Shown piece by piece: positions 27,179 to 37,338 of a DNA stretch of 64,000 nt. The notes beneath the pieces were generated by a model. The model was not told the DNA's origin. It ran no database searches and was given only the letters and a program-made list of their open reading frames with translations. This DNA comes from Flammeovirgaceae bacterium UBA976. GTDB lineage: Bacteria; Bacteroidota; Bacteroidia; Cytophagales; Cyclobacteriaceae. Where the stretch lies: contig DBBU01000054.1 in assembly GCA_002292365.1 (NCBI GenBank), positions 1 to 64,000 of the forward strand, written 5' to 3'. A program made the position numbers and the translations under genes. How positions within the stretch are numbered: the stretch's first letter is position 1; the number at the start of each line of letters is the position of its first letter.

Positions 27179-28372
27179 TTATTTTCTATTTGTTGATCGT
27201 TCTTTTTCCATAAAGTAATCCTGTTTACCCATTGATATCATCATCGCCATGGTTTCTTCATTCCACCATTGGGAGGGGAAAGGTTTATGCACATCTGTGA
27301 GTATGGTGGCTAGTTGAATACTTGAATATTCCTTTGATACCAAAACCCAACCCATTTGCCCAATAGTAGGAATTTGTAAGTGATAGGGGACAGTGCCGAA
27401 ATTTAATACCATCATTTGATCGGTATAGGTTTTAAATAATGTTGGTTGCTTATAGACGTCTCCCATTTGGGTCAAGAGAAAACCTGTGACATCTAGTTTA
27501 CTCAGTAATTTTTTGGTAAAATAGGGTTGCATAAAAGCTTGGACTTCTAAACTACTAGCCGGATCAAATAAATCTATAATGATAGCGTCAAATTGTAAGG
27601 TGGTGGACTCTACAAATGAACTGATATTTTGATCGATGAGGGTCCATTGCTCGTGATTTAAATCTGTCAGTTGATGCTGGAGAAAACCGATATCATAGGG
27701 GACTATATGCAATGATTGATAGCTATATTGAGATTTCATCAACTGCTGAGCGACGACTCCATTGTCACCACCTATAATCAATATATCGGCTTTTTCAGGT
27801 AGCAATTGTAATAAGGGATATAAAGTGGCTTCACCGTACATACTCTGATCAGGGGTGGCCGTGCTTAATCGACCGTTATAATAGGTCCACTGATCGTCGT
27901 CCCATCTAACTTGATCGATGATTCCTTTTCTTGTTTTTGTAGACGAAATGACATTTTCTGCATAATTTTTTTGATTGGGTATGAAAGCAAAAGGGATCAT
28001 CCAAACAAGAATAGCGGTGAGCATGGGGAGCAAGAGCCACTTCATTTTTAATTGGGTTCCCATAAACACTATGGTTATGGCCATGATATTGACCCATACC
28101 CATCCGTGATCAGTTATTCCAATCAAATATTGGGTCAAAGGATAGGATCCTAAAATCATAGAGATGAGGCACAGAGAGCTAAAAAATGTAAAGAAGTTGT
28201 TTTTAAAGGGAGCAAGAGGAGCAAAGCGGAGGGCCATTAGAGGCAATAAAATAAAAACCCAAAAAGCCATTTGATTTGGAGTGCGGATCTCAAAAAAATG
28301 TGCAGATAGTTGGTGGAACCAATAGCCGGTCAGCCCAAAGAAAATGAAGGAGGCTAAAAGTGATTTTTTCAA
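27179..28372 (-). CDS. Second membrane-anchored spermidine synthase-like protein (degenerate SAM loop)
   Basis: A 397-residue protein: about five hydrophobic helices in the first 140 residues, then a SpeE-like domain. The family's YHE...HP segment appears as MYGEATLYPLL, the SAM glycine loop is IIGGDNGVVAQQL rather than GGGDG, and the later motif is IIDLFDPAS. The acidic residue after the loop, normally Asp or Glu on a valine strand, is replaced in IVPYD. These changes suggest altered or lost aminopropyltransferase activity, perhaps a partner subunit of the other SpeE. It overlaps the channel gene by 4 bases and is followed directly by the amine oxidase gene. Confidence 0.72.
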   Translation of the reverse strand: MKKSLLASFIFFGLTGYWFHQLSAHFFEIRTPNQMAFWVFILLPLMALRFAPLAPFKNNFFTFFSSLCLISMILGSYPLTQYLIGITDHGWVWVNIMAITIVFMGTQLKMKWLLLPMLTAILVWMIPFAFIPNQKNYAENVISSTKTRKGIIDQVRWDDDQWTYYNGRLSTATPDQSMYGEATLYPLLQLLPEKADILIIGGDNGVVAQQLMKSQYSYQSLHIVPYDIGFLQHQLTDLNHEQWTLIDQNISSFVESTTLQFDAIIIDLFDPASSLEVQAFMQPYFTKKLLSKLDVTGFLLTQMGDVYKQPTLFKTYTDQMMVLNFGTVPYHLQIPTIGQMGWVLVSKEYSSIQLATILTDVHKPFPSQWWNEETMAMMISMGKQDYFMEKERSTNRK

Positions 28373-29136
28373 TCTTTCTCTACTGATTTTTTTCTAATTT
28401 CAGCTTCGAAACCTGAAGCAATAATGCCGGCAGGTAAGGCAAAAATACCAACACCCATAATGGCAATAAATGCACCTAATACCCTACCTATGGAAGTGAT
28501 GGGATACACATCTCCGTAGCCTACGGTGGTCAGTGTAGCTACGCCCCACCACATAGTTGCTGGAATACTGCTGAATGCTTCAGGCTGTACTTCATTCTCT
28601 ACATAATACATCAGACTAGAGGCCAAAACAAGGACTAATAAAACAATGGTCAGGGTGACTAAAAGCTCTTCTTTTCTTCTGTTTAATACATTTGCAATCA
28701 TTTGAAAGGCTGTAGAATACCTTCCCATCTTGAAGATGCGTACCAACCGAAAGAGTCTTAGGAGCCTTAAAATACGCCCATCAATACTCATAATGAAGGG
28801 TAAATAAAAGGGCAAAATAGCAAGCAAATCAATCAATCCAATGGGCGAAAGGATGAATTGAATCCGGCCTTTTATGGGATGTCGATAGCGTTCAATCAAG
28901 GTACAAGTCCATATACGCCCGACATATTCCAAGGTAAAGACGACTACCGAAATGATCTCAAAACATTCAAAAAAATCTTCATATTTGATGTAGACAGAAG
29001 CTACTGTTTCCATGATCACAGCGATCATGTTTAAAAAGATCATGATCATGATGAACAGATCAAACCGGCGACTGAGTCTATTGTCACCATCGTCTTTCTC
29101 AAGTATTTCAAATAAGCCTTTTCTAATTTTTTCCAT
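28369..29136 (-). CDS. Voltage-gated-type potassium channel
   Basis: A protein of about 255 residues with six transmembrane helices. The S4-like helix carries a regular arginine series (RILRLLRLFRLVRIFK, about 123-138). The pore has the K+ selectivity filter TLTTVGYGDVYP, followed by S6 (GIFALPAGIIASGF). It belongs to the Kv-like bacterial family. Such channels are recurrently placed in PspA/DUF350/polyamine loci. Polyamines are known pore blockers of K+ channels, so regulation by the local polyamine is an attractive inference. The ATG at 29136 is preferred over one at 29160, which adds only a weak leader; either way it overlaps the speD end. Confidence 0.88.
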   Translation of the reverse strand: MEKIRKGLFEILEKDDGDNRLSRRFDLFIMIMIFLNMIAVIMETVASVYIKYEDFFECFEIISVVVFTLEYVGRIWTCTLIERYRHPIKGRIQFILSPIGLIDLLAILPFYLPFIMSIDGRILRLLRLFRLVRIFKMGRYSTAFQMIANVLNRRKEELLVTLTIVLLVLVLASSLMYYVENEVQPEAFSSIPATMWWGVATLTTVGYGDVYPITSIGRVLGAFIAIMGVGIFALPAGIIASGFEAEIRKKSVEKD

Positions 29137-29419
29137 TTTTAATATATTTATGATAAGCAACGATAAAGTTTACATACATCTCGCTGTTGCAACTACTGAT
29201 TTCTAAATAGGCTTTTTGTTCTTCAGGAAAAGTGTGGAGGGCACAATGACTTTCTGCTAATAACCAAAGAGCGGTATATCCTTGGGGTTCAAAGGCGTGG
29301 TCCACAAATTTGAGTACAGTGAATCCAGAGCCAATGATGAGTCCTTCAACATCTTTCTTTAATTGATGATCTGTTGAGTAGGTCATCCAAGATGAAAAAT
29401 TATCAATTTTTGCTTCCAA
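29123..29419 (-). CDS. speD: Short S-adenosylmethionine decarboxylase proenzyme (SpeD-like)
   Basis: A 98-residue protein with the diagnostic autocleavage motif LLAESHCALHTFPEE (pyruvoyl-forming Ser in ESH, His in HTFPE) and a downstream Cys pair in ISSCNSEMY. It would make decarboxy-SAM for the two spermidine-synthase-like proteins. It is shorter than usual class 1 bacterial SpeD (about 110-130 residues) and lacks the usual N-terminal GxH block. The frame begins at TTG 29419, with a strong AAGGAGG some 16 bases upstream, unusually far; no in-frame ATG is available. It is the first gene of the minus-strand polyamine set. Confidence 0.8.
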   Translation of the reverse strand: MEAKIDNFSSWMTYSTDHQLKKDVEGLIIGSGFTVLKFVDHAFEPQGYTALWLLAESHCALHTFPEEQKAYLEISSCNSEMYVNFIVAYHKYIKNGKN

Positions 29420-29506
29420 TAATGTGTTTTTTAGGCCTCCTTGTTGGCGATGATTTTAATTTAAAGGCTAAAATAATGTTTGTTCTTCATATGAAAGGTT
29501 AATATG

Positions 29507-29514
29507 TATATTTG
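29507..29514 (+). promoter_or_regulatory. -7 box of the sulfite dehydrogenase operon
   Basis: TATATTTG matches TAnnTTTG, with a TTTG at 29479-29482 as a possible -33 element (spacing slightly long). Transcription would start near 29519, which supports the ATG at 29534 as the true start and excludes the ATG at 29504. Confidence 0.45.
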
Positions 29515-29533
29515 TTGTGTATCAAATGGAGTT

Positions 29534-30748
29534 ATGAAGCGAAGAATTTTTCTTAAACAAACGGGCTTGGGCCTTACCGGACTCTTGGGTTTAGAGGTAG
29601 TGTTTGCTTCAAGCATGCCCAAAGACTATGTTCCTTTGCTGGAACTGCAAGACCCCTTCAAAAAATTAAAAAAACACAAGCAGATGGTTGTTTTGAATGA
29701 CCGTCCATTAAATATGGAAGCTCAGGCTCATTTATTGAATGATGAAGTGACGCCTGCAGATAAAATGTTTGTGAGAAATAATGGAATCACTCCGGAGAAG
29801 ATAGCTGTAAAAGATTGGCAATTGGTCATTGAAGGTGAATCTGCACTAAATGCAAGATCATTTACGCTCGATGAGTTAAAAACTACTTTTGATTCATATA
29901 CCTATCAATTGGTTCTAGAATGCGGAGGTAACGGTCGCAGTGAGTTCAATCCACCTACCAAAGGAAATCAATGGACCATTGGAGCGGTATCTTGTCCACG
30001 ATGGACAGGTGTAAGATTGCGTGATGTTTTGGAACGTATAGGCGTGAAGGAAGATGCCGTCTACTTGGCCTATCATTCTAGAGATCAACATCTCAGTGGA
30101 GATCCCAAAAAAGAAGCCATCTCTCGTGGAATTCCTATTTCAAAGGCAATGATGGATGAAACCTTATTGGCTTATCAGATGAATGAAGAAGATCTTCCAT
30201 TGATTCATGGCCAACCTTTGAGGTTAGTAGTGGGGGGTTGGCCTGCCTCAGCATCTGGCAAATGGTTGGAACGATTGTCTATAAGAAATATCGTGCATGA
30301 TGGAGCTAAAATGGGTGGCCAGGCTTATCGGGTACCTTGTGAGAATGTTGCGCCAGGAACGGTTGTGCCCGACGAAGACATGTGTATCATTGAATCGATG
30401 CCCGTCAAGTCCTTATTAACCTATCCAAAAAGTGGTGCCCTTTTAGAGAATCAGAAAAATATAGAGATCCGGGGTCATGCTTGGGCGGGCGAATTAGCAG
30501 TGTCAGCAGTCCACTATTCTATTGATTTTGGTGCTACTTGGAATGTTTGTCATTTGTCTGCACCCATCAATCGCCTAGCTTGGCAACATTTTAAAGCTGA
30601 GATTCAATTTCCAAAGAAAGGTTATTATGAAGTTTGGGTACGTGCCAGAGATCAAAATGGAGTAGATCAACCCATGATTTTACCAGGGTGGAATCCTAAA
30701 GGATATTTAAACAATGCCTGTCACCGTATAGCGATTAAGGTGGTATGA
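29534..30748 (+). CDS. Sulfite dehydrogenase/oxidase-type molybdopterin subunit (SorA-like)
   Basis: The 404-residue protein starts MKRRIFLKQTGLGLTGLLGL, a twin-arginine (Tat) signal, so it is folded with its cofactor and exported. The molybdenum-coordinating cysteine is Cys130 in LVLECGGNGRSEF, the sulfite-oxidase-family motif. The GWPASASGKWLERL segment and the C-terminal Ig-like dimerisation domain (about 285-400) complete the family layout. It should oxidise sulfite (or a related compound) in the periplasm and pass electrons to the cytochrome c encoded next. The genes overlap by 4 bases (ATGA). Start choice is set by the Tat signal and the promoter-like box upstream. Confidence 0.9.
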   Translation: MKRRIFLKQTGLGLTGLLGLEVVFASSMPKDYVPLLELQDPFKKLKKHKQMVVLNDRPLNMEAQAHLLNDEVTPADKMFVRNNGITPEKIAVKDWQLVIEGESALNARSFTLDELKTTFDSYTYQLVLECGGNGRSEFNPPTKGNQWTIGAVSCPRWTGVRLRDVLERIGVKEDAVYLAYHSRDQHLSGDPKKEAISRGIPISKAMMDETLLAYQMNEEDLPLIHGQPLRLVVGGWPASASGKWLERLSIRNIVHDGAKMGGQAYRVPCENVAPGTVVPDEDMCIIESMPVKSLLTYPKSGALLENQKNIEIRGHAWAGELAVSAVHYSIDFGATWNVCHLSAPINRLAWQHFKAEIQFPKKGYYEVWVRARDQNGVDQPMILPGWNPKGYLNNACHRIAIKVV

Positions 30749-31128
30749 AAACAGGATCAATATCTACGTTTTTGCTCCTATTGTTAAGCTTTACATTAAT
30801 GAAATGCGATCCACCAGAAGGCAAAGTCAAAGAGGCCACATTGCCAGATAGTACGATGCTTGGACTGATAGATGATACGGGAGTGCTCCTAGTACTTCAA
30901 AACTGTAATGCATGCCATTCCACTCAATTGATCAGTCAAAATCGGATGACCAAAGCAGGATGGCAAAGTACGATTCGCTGGATGCAAGCTACCCAAAATT
31001 TATGGGATTTAGGTGAAGATGAGGACATTGTTTTAACATATTTGGCAAAAAATTATGGGCCAAATGCTATAGGTAGAAGGCAAAGTTTAGTGGTAGAGCA
31101 GTGGTATCCACTAGACGAAGAAAATTAA
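30745..31128 (+). CDS. Monohaem cytochrome c lipoprotein (SorB-like electron acceptor)
   Basis: A 127-residue protein with a lipoprotein-type signal (LMKC, Cys21) and one haem c site, QNCNACHS (Cys54, Cys57, His58). A likely distal Met ligand lies in NRMTKAGW. The TKAGWQSTIRWMQ region resembles small cytochromes paired with sulfite dehydrogenases. It presumably takes electrons from the molybdopterin subunit encoded just upstream, whose stop overlaps its ATG. It is followed by a strong bidirectional terminator shared with katG. Confidence 0.88.
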   Translation: MKTGSISTFLLLLLSFTLMKCDPPEGKVKEATLPDSTMLGLIDDTGVLLVLQNCNACHSTQLISQNRMTKAGWQSTIRWMQATQNLWDLGEDEDIVLTYLAKNYGPNAIGRRQSLVVEQWYPLDEEN

Positions 31129-31191
31129 TTTGAGTTTAACAGCCTATTTGTATGTTAAAATAAAAGCTGTGAAATTAATGTAAACACATCA

Positions 31192-31224
31192 AAAAAAACC
31201 TGATTCATAGAAGCAGGTTTTTTT
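31192..31224. terminator. Bidirectional rho-independent terminator between sorB-like and katG genes
   Basis: A run of A, then CCTGATTC, loop ATA, GAAGCAGG and seven T form a hairpin with a single A/G mismatch. It has poly-A on one side and poly-T on the other, so it can terminate both convergent transcripts. Confidence 0.85.
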
Positions 31225-31241
31225 GATTCGTAAGCAATAAA

Positions 31242-33488
<2,247 letters not shown>

Positions 33489-33653
33489 TTATATGGTATA
33501 AATAATAGAAAGTAAGATTATGGTTTAAATTGACTTGAAAGCATTTTCTCGGTGAAAAGTTTGTTCTTAAAGATCAAAAAAAATATCGACCACACACGCT
33601 AATTTATTTTTTTAAAAAAGCTGTCAATACAATTAAAACTTTGTTAATCTGTA

Positions 33654-33735
33654 CAAATATAGGTATGAATTTTTATCTATAAAAACTATATTTTTGATAT
33701 TAACATCTAATTTATAGATATTAATATTATTTTTG
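33654..33735. promoter_or_regulatory. katG-oxyR shared promoter/operator region
   Basis: Minus-strand TATATTTG (33654-33661) is a -7 box pointing to katG, implying a leader of about 165 bases. Plus-strand TATTTTTG (33728-33735) is a -7 box seven bases before the oxyR ATG. Between them lie a perfect inverted repeat (TATCTATAAA 33674-33683; TTTATAGATA 33711-33720), a T-N11-A dyad ATCTA-N5-TAGAT (33705-33719), and several ATAG/CTAT elements such as those bound by OxyR tetramers. The placement fits activation of katG and autoregulation. Confidence 0.5.
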
Positions 33736-33742
33736 AATCTTA

Positions 33743-34681
33743 ATGAATATTCAACAATTTAAGTATGTTTTGGCTGTGGTGGAGTTAAAGCATTTTGAAA
33801 CGGCAGCGGAGGCCTGCTTCGTAGCTCAATCTACGCTAAGTACCATGATCAATAAATTCGAGGATGAGATTGGGATTAAGATATTTAATAGAAAAACTAA
33901 GCCTGTTTCCATTACCGCAGAAGGCGCCCAAATTATCAAGCGCTTACGGATCATTCAAAAAGAAATGGATGCGCTTGATAACGTAGTACAGGAGTTGAAA
34001 GGGGAAATGATAGGAGAATTACGCATAGGTATCATACCTACAACGGCGCCTGACTTACTCCCTTTATTCCTGTCAAAGTTTGCCAGCGGCTTCCCAAAAA
34101 TTAAAATGATTGTTCAGGAATTGACGACCCTAGAGATCCAAAAGGCCTTGAAAAATAGAATGCTCGATGTAGGTATTCTGGCTATTCCACTTGAAGACGA
34201 TGAGTTGGTTGAGTTAAATTTATATTCGGAGCCTTTTTTATTTTATGATTGCAGTACTGAAAAAGTAAAATCTACGATCGCTATTCAAGAATTAGATTAT
34301 TCAAAACTGTGGCTACTGGAAGAAGGGCATTGCTTACGAACCCAAGTACAAAATATTTGTGAATTGTCAGATAAAAGCCAAGAAAAGCAAGTCAATATTG
34401 AATTTAAGGCAGGTTCATTGGACAGTTTATTGCGTTTTACCAAGGCCAGTAAGGGGGTGACAATATTGCCTTATTTGGCCTCTCTTGCCCTGTCAAAATC
34501 AGATCAGAAAAAATTGATCCCTTTTAAATTTCCGACTCCCGTTCGCTCCATTGGATTGGTTACGCACAAACATTTTGCAAAAAAACAATTATTGAATCAA
34601 TTGCAGTCAACAATTAAGCAAGTGATTTTCCCCCTGATTCCTAAAAATCACTTAACCCAGCAGTTCAATCCTTTATCATAA
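33743..34681 (+). CDS. oxyR: OxyR-type LysR peroxide sensor
   Basis: A 312-residue LysR regulator with an N-terminal winged helix-turn-helix (about 1-60) and a periplasmic-binding-like sensor domain. The redox pair of OxyR is conserved: Cys197 in EGHCLRTQ and Cys206 in QNICEL. Eight residues lie between them, as in E. coli OxyR (Cys199/Cys208). Disulfide formation by peroxide should switch it to activate katG, which is divergently encoded. The ATG at 33743 follows a -7 box by seven bases, so the transcript would have almost no leader. Confidence 0.95.
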   Translation: MNIQQFKYVLAVVELKHFETAAEACFVAQSTLSTMINKFEDEIGIKIFNRKTKPVSITAEGAQIIKRLRIIQKEMDALDNVVQELKGEMIGELRIGIIPTTAPDLLPLFLSKFASGFPKIKMIVQELTTLEIQKALKNRMLDVGILAIPLEDDELVELNLYSEPFLFYDCSTEKVKSTIAIQELDYSKLWLLEEGHCLRTQVQNICELSDKSQEKQVNIEFKAGSLDSLLRFTKASKGVTILPYLASLALSKSDQKKLIPFKFPTPVRSIGLVTHKHFAKKQLLNQLQSTIKQVIFPLIPKNHLTQQFNPLS

Positions 34682-34731
34682 ACTTACATCAGCGCTGTAA
34701 AAGACCTCATCTGACCTATTTAATTTTCTAA

Positions 34732-34971
34732 TTAATCGGCACAAGAACCCGTTGTCCAAGAGGATATGCCAGATGCACGGGCCGTACATTCATTGCCATA
34801 GGTTTCCAGATTACAACCACAAACAGGTCGGTATTCTTTTGTGCAGGCGATATTTTTTGATGATAGGATTAAACAATCATTTTCTAGCTCATTACTGCTC
34901 TTGTTTGTGCAGGCACTCCATAAGATCATTGAGGCAATCATTAGGCCGTAAAGATGTCTTTTAAAATGCAT
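34732..34971 (-). CDS. Small lipoprotein with a Kazal-type protease-inhibitor domain
   Basis: A 79-residue lipoprotein: signal sequence with lipobox WSAC (Cys21), a short Asn/Ser-rich linker, then a Kazal-like domain with the pattern C..ACTKEYRPVCGCNLETYGNEC...G.C. Six cysteines follow the lipid Cys, enough for three disulfides. Kazal domains inhibit serine proteases, and the residue preceding the reactive bond lies near the second Cys of the domain. It may protect the cell from its own or foreign peptidases, which is an inference. A TAGGTTTG box on the minus strand (35019-35012) could be its promoter. Confidence 0.85.
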   Translation of the reverse strand: MHFKRHLYGLMIASMILWSACTNKSSNELENDCLILSSKNIACTKEYRPVCGCNLETYGNECTARASGISSWTTGSCAD

Positions 34972-35011
34972 GAATTAAATGATTCATTAAATGTATTTCT
35001 CCCAAGTTGTT

Positions 35012-35019
35012 CAAACCTA
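35012..35019 (-). promoter_or_regulatory. -7 box for the Kazal lipoprotein gene
   Basis: The minus strand reads TAGGTTTG, matching TAnnTTTG, about 40 bases upstream of the start at 34971. The -33 element is not obvious. Confidence 0.35.
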
Positions 35020-35030
35020 ATGAAATAAAT

Positions 35031-36011
35031 TTATTTTACCTTGTTGAGAGAATAAAAATAGCGTTGGATACCCACTGTGAAAATAGGATATAATCGGATA
35101 TAAGAAGTATTTAAGATATTCGTTCCTGCCGAGAGGTCAATGCGTAGATTAGAAGAGATTACTTTTTGTATGCCCGGATGAATTTCTACATAATATCCAT
35201 TGGTAAGACCCTCGGTTTGAACCTCCAATATGGATCCTTCTTGGGAAACAACTGCGGTTTCGTATGATTTCCCATTTAATTCTAGATAGACATTCCAATT
35301 TGTTTGTTCATAACTGGTATATTTTTTTGGATAGAGCAAATAGCCAAAGGACAAATTATATTCAAAAGACCTCCCGTATTCAATCGTTGTATTCGTAGTG
35401 GCCGCACTTCCGGAAAAGAGGGGTAAGCGTTCACTGTAGGCACCTGGGAGGGTAAAACCGGTAGTCAATGAAACAGCAAATCGTTTTATTAGATAGGTGA
35501 CGATCAGTCCTCCTCCATAGCCTTTCGTATCGTCTAGGAGATTAGGTTCAGCTTCATCATGGGCATTTGAAACATTAGACCACTGACCAAAAGCAGCTAC
35601 TCTTAAATGTTCATTGGCATCATCAAATGTTAAGAATCGATATTTGGTGTAGAGGTGAAACCCATTAAAACTCAGTGGATAGGTGACTCCTTTTTGTGTT
35701 TGTTGAGGATAATAAATAGTTTGACCACCACTGTGCCTGTGGGTGATAAAATCGTTGGGTAAATTAGCTCCGTGATGGTTAGAAAAAGAGGTAGTTAGAT
35801 AGAATGAAAGTTTGGGTGTTACCCCATACATCCATCTGAGTGCAAACATATTTCGCCGGACATCTATTTCGGTAAAGGAGTTACCAAATAATCGTATCCC
35901 CAAAACTCCCTTAGGGGTATTACTGGCAGATTCATTGTGAATAAATAATTCTTGAGCCATTGTCAGATGCACGCCATAGAAAAAGAGAATGATCCCAACA
36001 AAACTTTTCAT
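35031..36011 (-). CDS. Outer-membrane beta-barrel-like protein paired with an HMA protein
   Basis: A 326-residue exported protein (signal peptide ending near LTMAQE). It is made of alternating aromatic/polar strands (FALRWMYGVTPKLSFYLTTSF, ending FTVGIQRYFYSL), which suggests an outer-membrane barrel of about 12-14 strands with a terminal aromatic-rich strand. No close family is recognised. It starts inside the end of the HMA gene (4-base ATGA overlap), so the two are coupled. A role in metal handling is inferred from this partner; it might be a channel or an assembly-type barrel. Confidence 0.65.
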   Translation of the reverse strand: MKSFVGIILFFYGVHLTMAQELFIHNESASNTPKGVLGIRLFGNSFTEIDVRRNMFALRWMYGVTPKLSFYLTTSFSNHHGANLPNDFITHRHSGGQTIYYPQQTQKGVTYPLSFNGFHLYTKYRFLTFDDANEHLRVAAFGQWSNVSNAHDEAEPNLLDDTKGYGGGLIVTYLIKRFAVSLTTGFTLPGAYSERLPLFSGSAATTNTTIEYGRSFEYNLSFGYLLYPKKYTSYEQTNWNVYLELNGKSYETAVVSQEGSILEVQTEGLTNGYYVEIHPGIQKVISSNLRIDLSAGTNILNTSYIRLYPIFTVGIQRYFYSLNKVK

Positions 36012-36535
36012 AAGGTCACAGAATAATACTCATTTTGGCCACATCCCTTATTTTTGGCTGCTGAAAGTTGAGCCTCCCATTTTTTCAGTTCAGTCCGAGA
36101 AAGGAAATTTGTACCAATAAACTTCAAGACCGTCTCTCCTTTCAATTGGGGTTGACTTACCTCTAAAAAATGATAGGTCTCATAGGCATAATTCCAGCAA
36201 GTATGGGTATCGATGGGCTGCTCTTTAAAATCAAACAATGCATTTAAATAAGCTACGGAAAACCCGGCATCAATCACTGCTTGGGCAACTTTATCGATAG
36301 ATACATACATTCCCTCACGGAAGAATATTTCACTGCGGTTACTGTTCAAGTCCATCTCGATCCGATCAATAAAGTCTAACTTAACCAAACTCATTTCTAC
36401 CGATCTCGAACACATCGAACAAGTGAGTCCATCGATACCCATTTCAACCGACTTAAATTGGCCTTGAGCGATCCCGGGTAAATAGATGACAAAGTATAGT
36501 ATGAGCCATTTGTGATTACCTTTTTTTAATATCAT
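36008..36535 (-). CDS. Exported protein with heavy-metal-associated (HMA) domain
   Basis: A 175-residue protein with an N-terminal signal (cleavage near IAQGQ). Its HMA ferredoxin-like domain carries GLTCSMCSRSVE (Cys39, Cys42), followed by the usual KVAQAVIDAGFSV helix. A C-terminal extension with HTCWNYAYETYH and NKGCGQ supplies two more cysteines. Periplasmic copper or other soft-metal binding is likely from the CxxC. It is encoded first in a two-gene unit with the outer-membrane barrel. A minus-strand TAATTTTA close to the start is a weak -7 candidate. Confidence 0.75.
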   Translation of the reverse strand: MILKKGNHKWLILYFVIYLPGIAQGQFKSVEMGIDGLTCSMCSRSVEMSLVKLDFIDRIEMDLNSNRSEIFFREGMYVSIDKVAQAVIDAGFSVAYLNALFDFKEQPIDTHTCWNYAYETYHFLEVSQPQLKGETVLKFIGTNFLSRTELKKWEAQLSAAKNKGCGQNEYYSVTL

Positions 36536-36622
36536 AATTGTAAAATTAATCTTGCACGGATGAATATTCTCACTTAAATGAATAGATTTTTAAGTGAATG
36601 GAAAATTTGCTATTTTTATTTA

Positions 36623-36793
36623 ATGAAAAAAATTGTTTTTATATCAGGTGCTTTGTTTAGTTCATTGACTTTACTTTCTGTTCTTTTTAAAATGCTACAT
36701 CTTCAAGGCGCTACTTTTTTGTTGACTGCTGGCCTTCTGGGTCTGGCCTTGGTTTTTATTCCCACTTTTTCGATATATAAATACCGTCAGTGA
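36623..36793 (+). CDS. Small two-helix membrane protein (GldL-like N-terminal pattern)
   Basis: A 56-residue protein starting MKKIVFISGALFSSLTLLSV. It has two transmembrane helices around FKMLHLQGA, a linker pattern also seen in GldL-like and other small Bacteroidota membrane proteins. An upstream in-frame ATG (36578) would add a charged leader, so 36623 is preferred. It stands alone between the HMA gene and a convergent phosphatase gene. Function unknown. Confidence 0.5.
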   Translation: MKKIVFISGALFSSLTLLSVLFKMLHLQGATFLLTAGLLGLALVFIPTFSIYKYRQ

Positions 36794-36870
36794 CTGGAGG
36801 AACTGAGCTAACAGTCTATTTCACTGAGGACTGCTGAGTGCCAATGAAGGCAGGTCCATGGGTAAGCGTT

Positions 36871-37338
36871 TTAAGACAAGTGTTTTTCTTTAAGTGTGAG
36901 AATCAGGACTTTTATGGAGCGATTTAAAATTTCAAATACCCCTTCGAATCCATCATGTTGTCCATAATAAGGATCGGGCACATCACCGTTTTTTTCTAAG
37001 GGGTCAAAATCTCTCATCTTGATGAGTACAGAACCCACGGGGCTCATATTTTGTAAGTGTAGAAAGTTTTGGTGATCCATAGCAATCAGGTAATCATAGC
37101 GGTCTATATCTGTAGCATTTACTTGATGGGCTTGGTTTTCAAATAAAATGCCGTGACCTTTTAAAGTAGATAGGGTTCTGGAATCGGGTGGAGCCCCTAT
37201 ATGGTAACTTGCGGTTCCTGCTGATTGAGCCTTGAAATGATCCTCGAGTTGGGCCTCTTTTATTTGATGTTCAAAAATAGCCTGGGCCATTGGAGATCGA
37301 CAAATATTACCTAGGCAAACAAAAAGCACTTTAACCAT
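36871..37338 (-). CDS. Low-molecular-weight protein tyrosine phosphatase
   Basis: A 155-residue protein with the P-loop VCLGNICRSP (nucleophile Cys8, Arg14) and the general-acid Asp in VPDPYYG near 120. These are the hallmarks of the LMW-PTP family, which also includes arsenate-reductase-like proteins. It is cytosolic and acts on phosphotyrosine or small phosphoesters. No kinase or capsule genes are adjacent, so the physiological target is unknown. It is a single gene, divergent from the ankyrin gene. Confidence 0.92.
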   Translation of the reverse strand: MVKVLFVCLGNICRSPMAQAIFEHQIKEAQLEDHFKAQSAGTASYHIGAPPDSRTLSTLKGHGILFENQAHQVNATDIDRYDYLIAMDHQNFLHLQNMSPVGSVLIKMRDFDPLEKNGDVPDPYYGQHDGFEGVFEILNRSIKVLILTLKEKHLS

